Made by a program: the position numbers and the translations under genes. The notes beneath the pieces were generated by a model. The model was not told the DNA's origin and did not search any database. It worked only from the letters and a program-made list of their open reading frames with translations. A stretch of 64,000 nt of DNA from Gammaproteobacteria bacterium (GTDB lineage: Bacteria; Pseudomonadota; Gammaproteobacteria; Pseudomonadales; Azotimanducaceae_A), in contig DUAT01000017.1 in NCBI GenBank assembly GCA_012960755.1, positions 9,179 through 73,178 of the forward strand, in the 5' to 3' direction. Positions 37,220 to 45,358 of the stretch are shown one piece after another. Numbering within the stretch: the first letter of the stretch is position 1; each line of letters starts with the position of its first letter.

Positions 37220-37900
37220 GTGGAATTTGAAGAAGTAGTAAGAGGCCGCCGCAGCATTCGTGGGTACCGACCAGATGCTGTGCCACAGACAGTCATCGAG
37301 GATGTTATCGAGCTTGCGACGCGCTCGCCGTCTTCGATGAACACGCAGCCATGGCACTTTTACGTCATCACTGGTGAACCCCTGGACCGGATTCGCAAAG
37401 GCAATACAGAGCTTAACGTTGCCGGTGTTAAACCATCACGAGAGATCCGTTCCCATGGCGCGTATGTGGGAGACCACCGGCAGCGACAAATTGATATCGC
37501 GGTACAGCTCTTTCAGGCCATGGGTATAGAGCGACACGATGCCGAACGACGTCAGGACTGGGTATTACGCGGCTTCCGTCAGTTTGATGCACCACTTTGC
37601 ATTGTCGTGACTTTTGACAGGGAACTACAGGATGGTGATATTGCACAGTTCGACTGCGGCGCAGTAGTCAACGGACTGGTGCAGGCTGCCTGGTCAAAAG
37701 GGCTCGGCGCTGTCGTTAACAGCCAGGGCATTATGCAATCCCCGGTAGTTCGGGAACACGCGGGTATACCGGACGACCAGGTTATTATGATTTGTGTCGC
37801 AATGGGCTATCCTGATGACGATTTTGCCGCCAATACCGTGGTTTCGCACCGCAGGCCCGTAGCAGAAGTTGCGTCGTTCGTTGGCTTTAATAAGGAATGA
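37220..37900 (+). CDS. Nitroreductase-family flavoprotein
   Basis: A 226-residue protein with GTG start. FMN-binding signatures: R-R-S-I-R-G-Y at residues about 10-16, S-P-S-S-M-N-T-Q-P-W-H-F-Y, and the late G-A-V-V-N-G-L-V-Q-A-A and G-Y-P-D-D-D-F-A segments. Typical FMN-dependent NAD(P)H nitroreductases of about this length reduce nitro groups, quinones or enones. Its stop codon is separated from the convergent LLM gene stop by one base. Confidence 0.9.
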   Translation: MEFEEVVRGRRSIRGYRPDAVPQTVIEDVIELATRSPSSMNTQPWHFYVITGEPLDRIRKGNTELNVAGVKPSREIRSHGAYVGDHRQRQIDIAVQLFQAMGIERHDAERRQDWVLRGFRQFDAPLCIVVTFDRELQDGDIAQFDCGAVVNGLVQAAWSKGLGAVVNSQGIMQSPVVREHAGIPDDQVIMICVAMGYPDDDFAANTVVSHRRPVAEVASFVGFNKE

Positions 37901-37901
37901 A

Positions 37902-38945
37902 TCACGAGTCCATCGGTGAATTCAACCGCGCGCACTCTGCCATAAAACGAACGGCCTCTTCGTTACCGGAAATGGTTAGCCCCGAGATGCCAGAATCTTC
38001 CCAGTCCCTGAAGCGACGCCTGATCCGGTCTTTTGGACCAATCAGTGCGCCTTCATCGACAAATTCATCGGGTACGGCGGCGATCGCTTCAGCCTTTTTC
38101 TTCGCCAGATAAAGTTCCTGAATTCTGGCTGCTGCATCTGCATAACCTCGACGGATCATCATTTCATTGTGAAAGTTCTTGGTTTTGTGACCCATACCCC
38201 CAACATACAATGCGATGCCCGGCTTCTGGCGGTCCAGGGCAGCCTGTATATCGTCAGTTACCTCTACGCGCGTGCCGACCTGGCGTTCGAATTGATCGTT
38301 GCTTTTACCTGCGCGGGCCAATCCTTCGTTGATCCAGGGTTCGTAGACCTCTTTTGATTCCGGCACAAAGCCCAGCGGCAGCCAGCCATCGGCTATTTCA
38401 GCAGTCAGCCGTACCGTTGACTCCATGCCAGTACCGAGCCAAACAGGGATATCCGGGTTCATATGTAAAATAGATTTCAGCGGTTTACCGATACCCAACG
38501 CGCCTTCGCCGGTATACGGCAGGCTGATTTCCTTTCCATCGTGGGTGACGGGCTCCTCCCTTGCCCAGATCTTTTTCATAATCTGAACATAGTCTTTTAT
38601 TCGATAGTAGGGTCGCCCCCAGGGCTGCCCATACCAGCCTTCAACAATTTGCGGACCGCTGACGCCAAGACCACAGATAACCCGGTTGCCCCCGGCCAGC
38701 GCATCCAGGGTCGCAAATGCCATGGCAGCATTGGCTGGTGTACGACCGGCTAACTGAATCACACCGGTACCAAGACGAATGCGATCCGTATGGGCAGCGA
38801 TGTAGGCAAGTGGTGTAATTGCATCGGAACCATAAGCCTCGGCCGTCCATACCGAATCGTATCCGAGTCGTTCTGCCAGTTGTACTCGCTCCAGCGGAAT
38901 TTTCAGTTCCGCACCGCTGTATCCCAGGGACAATCCAAGTTTCAT
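37902..38945 (-). CDS. LLM-class oxidoreductase of the F420-dependent type
   Basis: A 347-residue TIM barrel of the luciferase-like superfamily: A-E-R-L-G-Y-D-S-V-W-T-A-E-A-Y-G near the N-terminus, R-I-R-L-G-T-G-V-I-Q, G-L-G-V-S-G-P-Q-I-V-E-G, then R-I-K-D-Y-V-Q-I and V-W-L-G-T-G-M-E. This style is typical of actinobacterial F420-dependent dehydrogenases (Rv3520c-like). Cofactor choice between F420 and FMN cannot be settled by eye. Convergent with the nitroreductase gene. Confidence 0.88.
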   Translation of the reverse strand: MKLGLSLGYSGAELKIPLERVQLAERLGYDSVWTAEAYGSDAITPLAYIAAHTDRIRLGTGVIQLAGRTPANAAMAFATLDALAGGNRVICGLGVSGPQIVEGWYGQPWGRPYYRIKDYVQIMKKIWAREEPVTHDGKEISLPYTGEGALGIGKPLKSILHMNPDIPVWLGTGMESTVRLTAEIADGWLPLGFVPESKEVYEPWINEGLARAGKSNDQFERQVGTRVEVTDDIQAALDRQKPGIALYVGGMGHKTKNFHNEMMIRRGYADAAARIQELYLAKKKAEAIAAVPDEFVDEGALIGPKDRIRRRFRDWEDSGISGLTISGNEEAVRFMAECARLNSPMDS

Positions 38946-39143
38946 ATCATTCTCCGAACCGTTTCAACCTTATACTCAAGTATAGGGTCTGACCTGCACA
39001 GAAAACAAACCCAATGCTGACACTGTCAATCGGGCCCAATTCATCGCTACCCCTTTAGAAGACAGCGATTATCCCCTATCATCCTCCGCACAAATATTCT
39101 CGAATGTCCCTTCACATAACGATCATTAAAAGGACGATACAAG

Positions 39144-41588
39144 ATGCTCAAGCCCTACTCGGTACTCGATTTTACCGATGAGCGAGGCGAGATTGGTGCC
39201 ATGCTGCTTGGCGATCTCGGTGCTGAGGTGATTCGCGTCGAGCCGCCTGGAGGCTCGGCTGCACGGGTCTGCGAGCCACTGTTAAAAGACGCGCCGGATG
39301 AGCTGAAAAGCCTGCAATTCCAGGCATTCAACCGTAACAAACGTTCCATCGTCCTCGATCCCGCGGTAGAGGAAGACGTGGCATGCCTTGAAGAACTGAT
39401 TCGGCGCACCGACTTTATCTTTGAATCAGCCCCAGGACGGGTACTCGAAAGCTACCACATTGATTTCGAGCAGGCGAAACAATTGAACCCCCATATCGTC
39501 TATGTCCGCATCTCTCCATTCGGGGACAGTGGACCCTATTCAAACTATCTTGGCAACGATCTGGTTGTGGCTGCCCTGGGTGGGCCTGTTTCTCTTCAGG
39601 GCAACCTGAACCGACCACCGATAAGAATCAGCGTACCCCAGGTGTGGAGACACGCAGGCACTGAGGCCGCCGCGGGGGCGCTGGTTGCCCATGCAAAAAT
39701 GCGACGTTCAGGTCAGCCTCAATTCGTCGATGTATCAGCTCAATGCACGATGACCTGGACGATGCTCAACGGGATGAATGCCAAGGCAATCCAGGGTTTT
39801 GAGTTTGAAAGAAGTGACTCGGCAATGAGTAACGGCGCGGTTCGAATTGAATTGGTACACCGAACAGTCGACGGATTTATCGTCGCACTACCCATGTCGA
39901 AAGTGATTAAGGGTTGCATGTCCTGGATGATTGCTGACGGTGTGATTGATGAATCCTACAAAGACATCGACTGGCAGACCTATGACCTTAATATCAGGGA
40001 TCCGGATGCCAAATCCCCAAACGTTGGCGAAATGATGGAAGTCTTACGGCGCTTCTTCGCACTACACACCAAGTTGGAACTCTATGAATTCGGAGTGGCC
40101 AACGGCATCACGCTTGCGCCGGTAAATACACTGGAGGAGTTACTGGCACTTGAGCACATCAAAATTCGGGACTATTGGCAAGAATTGGAACTACCGGGTG
40201 GAGGTAATGTGTCTGCCCCGGGAATGTGGGCAAAAACGTCCTCGTCTGCGCCCCTTTCTGTTCGACGCGGGGCTCCCGGTTTAAACGAGCATGGGGCTGA
40301 AATTCGCGCTGAACTTGAGCAACCCGGACCGGTTAAGCATCAACCGCTTTCCGACGACAAGGAGACCCACGACGAGGATGCGCTTCCTTTCGCCGGAATC
40401 AAGGTCACAGATTTCGCCTGGGTAGGTGTGGGTCCGATTTCATCAAAGTACCTCGCGGATCATGGTGCAGATGTGGTCCGTGTCGAATCTGAAAGTCGAC
40501 CTGATGTATTGCGTGGCGGCGTTCCATTCGCCAACGCTGAGCCCGGGTTGAATCGATCCCAGTTCTATGGCGACTTCAACACCTCCAAGCAGAGTATCTC
40601 GCTTGATATGAAATCCACCCATGCGATTGAAATTGCGCGTCAATTGATCAGTGGTTCAGATGTGCTGATCGAGAGTTTTGCCCCCGGTGCGATAACCCGA
40701 ATGGGCCTCGGCTACGAGGAGGTCTGCAAGTTAAACCCGGGTATTATCATGATCAGTACCTGCCTCATGGGTCAGACCGGTCCAGCCGCCGGACTTGCAG
40801 GCTACGGCTATCATGCTGCGGCAATAGCCGGTTTTTATGAGATTACGGGTTATACTGATGAACCGCCCAGCGGCCCATGGGTAGCCTACACTGACACTAT
40901 TGCACCCAGATTTGTTTCGATTCTTTTAGCGGCGGCACTGGATCATCGTCGCCGTACCGGCGAGGGATGTTATATTGACGTTGCCCAGATAGAGACGGCG
41001 CTGCACTATCTCGCGCCGGAGCTTCTCGATCTGCAGGTGAGCGGAAGTTCACCTTCACGCATCGCCAATCGCTCGGTGTATGCAGCCCCGCAGGGATGTT
41101 ATCCATGTGACGGCCCGGATAGCTGGTGCGCCATCGCGGTTGATACGGACGAGCAATGGCATCTGTTGTGTCGTGAGATCGGCAAGGAGGCATGGGTCTC
41201 AAACCCGAAAATGGCAACGAGCGTTGAACGTCGCCAGACCCATGATGAAATTGATGCGGCCATTAGTGCCTGGACCAAAGGACAATTGTCGGGCGATGTG
41301 ATGCAACGATTACAGGCAATCGGCGTACCAGCAGGCGTTGTTCAGCGGAGCGGTGATCTGATCAAAGACCCGCAATACGCATACCGTAACTTCTACCGCT
41401 ACTTCGACCATCCCGAGATGGGTCATATCCCCTATGCAGGGCACCAATACACGATTCAGGGGTACAATAATGGTCCACGTGGACCTGCACCCTTGCTTGG
41501 TGAACACAGTTTCGAAATTTTGAGTCAAAGACTCAAAATGGAAGATACGGATATTGCCAAAGCCTATGCATCAGGCGTGATTACCTGA
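39144..41588 (+). CDS. Fused tandem class III CoA-transferase (CaiB/BaiF), paralogue A
   Basis: An 814-residue protein with two CaiB/BaiF domains joined by a short linker (domain 1 about residues 1-390, domain 2 about 410-805). Each domain has the nucleotide-loop pattern (L-G-D-L-G-A-E-V-I-R-V-E-P and H-G-A-D-V-V-R-V-E-S) and the catalytic-Asp motif: D196 in Q-F-V-D-V-S and D612 in C-Y-I-D-V-A. Class III enzymes move CoA between acids through an aspartyl-CoA thioester. A fused pair would form the interlocked dimer within one chain. It is closely similar to the gene at 45359-47794. Single gene, plus strand. Confidence 0.92.
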   Translation: MLKPYSVLDFTDERGEIGAMLLGDLGAEVIRVEPPGGSAARVCEPLLKDAPDELKSLQFQAFNRNKRSIVLDPAVEEDVACLEELIRRTDFIFESAPGRVLESYHIDFEQAKQLNPHIVYVRISPFGDSGPYSNYLGNDLVVAALGGPVSLQGNLNRPPIRISVPQVWRHAGTEAAAGALVAHAKMRRSGQPQFVDVSAQCTMTWTMLNGMNAKAIQGFEFERSDSAMSNGAVRIELVHRTVDGFIVALPMSKVIKGCMSWMIADGVIDESYKDIDWQTYDLNIRDPDAKSPNVGEMMEVLRRFFALHTKLELYEFGVANGITLAPVNTLEELLALEHIKIRDYWQELELPGGGNVSAPGMWAKTSSSAPLSVRRGAPGLNEHGAEIRAELEQPGPVKHQPLSDDKETHDEDALPFAGIKVTDFAWVGVGPISSKYLADHGADVVRVESESRPDVLRGGVPFANAEPGLNRSQFYGDFNTSKQSISLDMKSTHAIEIARQLISGSDVLIESFAPGAITRMGLGYEEVCKLNPGIIMISTCLMGQTGPAAGLAGYGYHAAAIAGFYEITGYTDEPPSGPWVAYTDTIAPRFVSILLAAALDHRRRTGEGCYIDVAQIETALHYLAPELLDLQVSGSSPSRIANRSVYAAPQGCYPCDGPDSWCAIAVDTDEQWHLLCREIGKEAWVSNPKMATSVERRQTHDEIDAAISAWTKGQLSGDVMQRLQAIGVPAGVVQRSGDLIKDPQYAYRNFYRYFDHPEMGHIPYAGHQYTIQGYNNGPRGPAPLLGEHSFEILSQRLKMEDTDIAKAYASGVIT

Positions 41589-41640
41589 TCACTTCGCCGC
41601 CGCGAGCCGGTTTGATTACATCGTCAATCAACATGCTGGG

Positions 41641-44037
41641 TTAAACATCCTCTCGCCACAAAACGCCGTCGGAGACGAACTTTGAAATCGTTTCAATATC
41701 AAACCCTCTTTCCAGCATAAGCTCTTCATTGTGCTGACCAGCAAGCGGTGGTGCACCCAGATCCTGCCCGCCACCATCAAATAACACCAGACGGCCATGA
41801 CGCCTGTATGGCCCCCAGCGCGGATGATCAGTTTCCACCGTCAGCCCCAGTGCTTCCGCTTGGGCATCCTGCAGCCAGAACTCGTTCGGGCGCATGGCAT
41901 CAGCCCTGACACAGCCGATTCCCAGCGGTGCAAGCAGGTCTTCCCAGAACCCTGCGTTTTTTGTCACAAACAGATCAGCTAATGTATCGCCTAAATCCGT
42001 GCCAGCAGCGGCCAGTGACGCATCCGCAGGCGCTTCAATATCAGCACCTCGTAGTGCATTGACAAAACCCGCGCGTTCCTTTTCACTGGTCAAAGCAAGA
42101 AACACCCACTGACCCTCGTCACACTCGTAAAGCCGGTAGGTTGCTGATAGCCCGAGCAGCTCCGCGTCCGCCATTGCCCGATCGGGCTTACCGGGGTAAG
42201 ACAGAAAGTCATCATGATTTGCATAGGCGTTAGCACCAAACATGTCGATTAGAATCTGCTGTCCCTGGCCAGTTCTCTGCCTCGCAACCAGACCCAACAC
42301 AACTGAAGTGGCGACAACCACTGCGGTATTTGGATCCGGGTTAACCTCGTTGGCATGCATCAGTCTGCGCGTCCAAAGGCGCAAATTATCTATGTCCTGC
42401 AAGTCCTTTGGCACCCGCCCACCCATCTGGAACAGGACACCGCCAATTGCTGCGCCAGGAATCGGGTGGGTGCTGGGTCGCTGGGCACCGGGACCATCTG
42501 GTCCATAGCCATTACATTGCAGGTAAATAATCCCAGGATTAATGCCCTCGACATCGTCATACCCAATGCCTAGCCGTTCGGGCACGCCAGGCCGAAAATT
42601 GTGAATAAGAACATCTGCGTCACTGATGAGCCCAAGTACAATTTCCCGACCGGCTTTTGATTTCAGGTCAACGCTGATACTACGTTTACCTGCATTAACT
42701 CGAGCAGAACCGATACCTGCCCCTAAACCGCGATAAGGGTCGCCGCCAATCTGTTCAACCTTGATGACCTCCGCACCCATATCAGCGAGGAATGAAGCAC
42801 CCAGTGGCGCTGCTATGATAGTCGCGAGTTCTACCACCTTGATACCTTTTAAGGGCAGTTCTTTCCCTGTTTGACGCGTTGGCGCACCGCGCGGTGATTC
42901 ACGCCATTGATCCAGTAACCCTGCCGCAGGCTTCGCATCCGGGCCCGGATTTGCCGGTGTTCGCGTCAACCGGGCGACTGGCCCAAGCTGAACGCCATCA
43001 TCCGGGCGGTTGACAACATGTCCGTTGGCAACAATATCAGGGTCACTAAGCGCTTCGAAAGACGTCTGGTGCTGTGTTGCCACGACACCACCATCCGCGA
43101 CGAAATCCGTCATCCAGTCTGCGGCACTGCGCTCCTGGATCCGCAACAACATCCGATTGCGGAATGTTTCATGCTTCTCTGCGGGTAACAGCATCTGGAC
43201 CGGGTTGTAATCCGGGTCTGCAAGGACATCTATCAGATTAGTAACCAGCAGGAAATTGTCGAACAGGTGAGGCAGGAGATTACCAAACTGCATCCAGCGA
43301 CCGTCGCCTGCCTGTGCAGGATGATAGTAAAGGCTCGGTGCAGGCAACTCGTTTGAAGCCGGGGCACTGCCTGGGAGCAGCCCTGGAAACAGATCCGGGA
43401 ACTGTACGCCTATCATTGCCCCCTGTTCATAGGTCAACAGGCCCTGCATTATGCTGGTTTCAACCAGGCGACCTTCACCGTCGTCTCCCCGATGAAGCAG
43501 TGCAGCAAGGATACCGGTAGCGGCAGATTGAGCACAGGCGTGGGTACCCACCTGCAAGGCTGAATACACCGGGCCCTGGCGATCTACCAGGCCGGAAAAC
43601 AACCGCATTCTGCCCGTGCATGCAGCAACAATATGCTCATAACCCGGGTAATCTGCGCGTGGACCTTTGCTGCCAAAACCACTGATATGACAATAAATGA
43701 GATGGGGATAGCGATGATGCAGGCTGTCATAGTCGAGCCCCTTTCGCTTCATTGCGCTGGCCCGCCAGTTGCACACAAATACATCTGCTGCGGCACAAAG
43801 TTCGAGTAGCGTTTCAAGGCCGGTTTCGGTTCCAAGATCGAGACTGCAGGTTTGTTTCCCACGGCGCCACATTCGTGATGCAGGCAATTCCCTGAACCGA
43901 TCTCCACCCGGCGGTTCGACCGTAAGCACTTCTGCAGCAAAATCCGCAAGGATCATGGTCGCAATACCACCTGCCGGACCTGTTGTCAGGTCAAGTACAC
44001 GAACCCCCTCTACTGCGCCAGACATACATCTCTCCAA
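41641..44037 (-). CDS. Fused tandem class III CoA-transferase, paralogue B
   Basis: A 798-residue two-domain CaiB/BaiF protein. Domain 1 has Glu193 (R-L-V-E-T-S) instead of the catalytic Asp, and in domain 2 the corresponding place is Leu596 (Q-I-L-I-D-M) with Asp598 two residues later. The rest of both folds is well conserved (L-A-D-F-A-A-E-V-L-T-V-E-P; L-A-D-M-G-A-E-V-I-K-V-E-Q). So classical Asp-thioester chemistry is uncertain for either domain. Third gene of a minus-strand operon: paralogue C, acyl-CoA dehydrogenase, this gene (30-base gap). Confidence 0.9.
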   Translation of the reverse strand: MERCMSGAVEGVRVLDLTTGPAGGIATMILADFAAEVLTVEPPGGDRFRELPASRMWRRGKQTCSLDLGTETGLETLLELCAAADVFVCNWRASAMKRKGLDYDSLHHRYPHLIYCHISGFGSKGPRADYPGYEHIVAACTGRMRLFSGLVDRQGPVYSALQVGTHACAQSAATGILAALLHRGDDGEGRLVETSIMQGLLTYEQGAMIGVQFPDLFPGLLPGSAPASNELPAPSLYYHPAQAGDGRWMQFGNLLPHLFDNFLLVTNLIDVLADPDYNPVQMLLPAEKHETFRNRMLLRIQERSAADWMTDFVADGGVVATQHQTSFEALSDPDIVANGHVVNRPDDGVQLGPVARLTRTPANPGPDAKPAAGLLDQWRESPRGAPTRQTGKELPLKGIKVVELATIIAAPLGASFLADMGAEVIKVEQIGGDPYRGLGAGIGSARVNAGKRSISVDLKSKAGREIVLGLISDADVLIHNFRPGVPERLGIGYDDVEGINPGIIYLQCNGYGPDGPGAQRPSTHPIPGAAIGGVLFQMGGRVPKDLQDIDNLRLWTRRLMHANEVNPDPNTAVVVATSVVLGLVARQRTGQGQQILIDMFGANAYANHDDFLSYPGKPDRAMADAELLGLSATYRLYECDEGQWVFLALTSEKERAGFVNALRGADIEAPADASLAAAGTDLGDTLADLFVTKNAGFWEDLLAPLGIGCVRADAMRPNEFWLQDAQAEALGLTVETDHPRWGPYRRHGRLVLFDGGGQDLGAPPLAGQHNEELMLERGFDIETISKFVSDGVLWREDV

Positions 44038-44067
44038 TAAATTCTGCGGACACGTATTGCCGCTATT

Positions 44068-45273
44068 TTAGTCTGGTAATCCAAGCACCCGTTTGGCAAT
44101 GATATTACGTTGAATCTCGTTACTGCCACTGTATATAGACGCGGCACGAGAAAAGAAAAACCTTTTGGTCATTTCTATCTCTGCACTGCTGAAGTTGTCA
44201 TCTACCCCAAACGCCCTTGAACCATGTAACCGGGTTAACAGGTCGCTGTAGTCCTGTTCCAGTTCGGTGCTCACCACCTTGAAAATCGAAGTGGCTGGTC
44301 CGGGTGTCGCGCCATCCATGGACTCAACCACAACCCGTCGCTGGGTTAAGTGTAAAGCCACTGAATCCATCTCGTATTTAAGTATTTCGTCTCTTGTCAC
44401 GGGGTTGGCAATTTTGCCATCAACCTCGCCCAGAAAAGACCTGGCCACACTGGCCAGACTGGATGATTTCTCACTGGCACCGCCTGACACCAGTGACTCC
44501 ATACCAGAGCGTTCATGCTGCAGAAGTCTCTTACCCACCGCCCAGCCGCGATTTAACTCACCCACCAGGTCACTACGCACGGCCAATGCGTTGTCGAAGA
44601 ATGTCTCGTTGAACGTCGACTCACCGCTTATCAACCTGATTGGGATCACCTTGACCCCTGTCTGATCCATCGGCAGCAACATGAAACTGATACCCTCATG
44701 CTTGGGTGCCTGTTTATCGGTGCGAACAAGAATAAACATCCAGTCCGCGTTGTGGGCACCCGATGTCCAGATTTTCTGACCGTTAATGACATAGTTGTCA
44801 CCTTCCAACACGGCCTGGGTCTGCAAGCTAGCGAGATCAGAACCGGATCCAGGTTCGCTGTAGCCCTGGCACCACTCCACCTCTGCCCGGGCTATTTTTG
44901 GCAGATGCCTCTGTTTTTGTTCTTCCGTCCCGAATTCAAGCAACGTGGGGCCAATCATTGACGTACCAAAACTGGACAACGCGGGTCGCGCCTCGATGCG
45001 CTGCATTTCTTCGATGAGGATAACGAATTCAGCGGTCGATAGACCTCCACCACCATACTCTTTGGGCCAATTGGGAACAGTCCAGCCTTTTGCAACCATA
45101 CGTTCCAGCCACAGTCGGGTGTCTGGATCCTTGATCTTTATTTTGGTACTACCGTTGGAAACCTCTCCCGGGCCGCGTGCCCCGGGTGGACAGTTCTGTT
45201 CCAGCCAGGCCCTAGTCTCTTCACGAAAGGTCTCTTCACGAAAGGTCTCTTGCCGAAATGTGTCCTGTGACAT
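44068..45273 (-). CDS. Acyl-CoA dehydrogenase
   Basis: A 401-residue protein with standard acyl-CoA dehydrogenase layout: helical N-domain (W-L-E-Q-N-C-P-P-G), FAD-binding beta domain (G-Y-S-E-P-G-S-G-S-D-L-A-S), and C-terminal helices ending I-Y-S-G-S-N-E-I-Q-R-N-I-I-A. The N-terminus has a short Thr-Phe-Arg-Glu-Glu repeat encoded by a 15-base tandem repeat. It is between two CoA-transferase genes in one operon, so it likely oxidises the CoA ester they generate. Confidence 0.93.
   Translation of the reverse strand: MSQDTFRQETFREETFREETRAWLEQNCPPGARGPGEVSNGSTKIKIKDPDTRLWLERMVAKGWTVPNWPKEYGGGGLSTAEFVILIEEMQRIEARPALSSFGTSMIGPTLLEFGTEEQKQRHLPKIARAEVEWCQGYSEPGSGSDLASLQTQAVLEGDNYVINGQKIWTSGAHNADWMFILVRTDKQAPKHEGISFMLLPMDQTGVKVIPIRLISGESTFNETFFDNALAVRSDLVGELNRGWAVGKRLLQHERSGMESLVSGGASEKSSSLASVARSFLGEVDGKIANPVTRDEILKYEMDSVALHLTQRRVVVESMDGATPGPATSIFKVVSTELEQDYSDLLTRLHGSRAFGVDDNFSSAEIEMTKRFFFSRAASIYSGSNEIQRNIIAKRVLGLPD
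45216..45260 (-). repeat. 15-base tandem repeat inside the acyl-CoA dehydrogenase gene
   Basis: Units TCTCTTCACGAAAGG at 45216-45230 and 45231-45245, then a degenerate TCTCTTGCCGAAATG at 45246-45260 (plus-strand notation). On the minus strand they encode the repeated T-F-R-E-E / T-F-R-Q-E stretch just after the start codon. Confidence 0.85.
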
Positions 45274-45358
45274 GCCAGTTGGTTCCCTGGAAAATGGAAA
45301 GAATCTACGCTATCAAAAGAACGGGGAAGCAGCAAATGTGATCGGTGAAATTCGCGAC

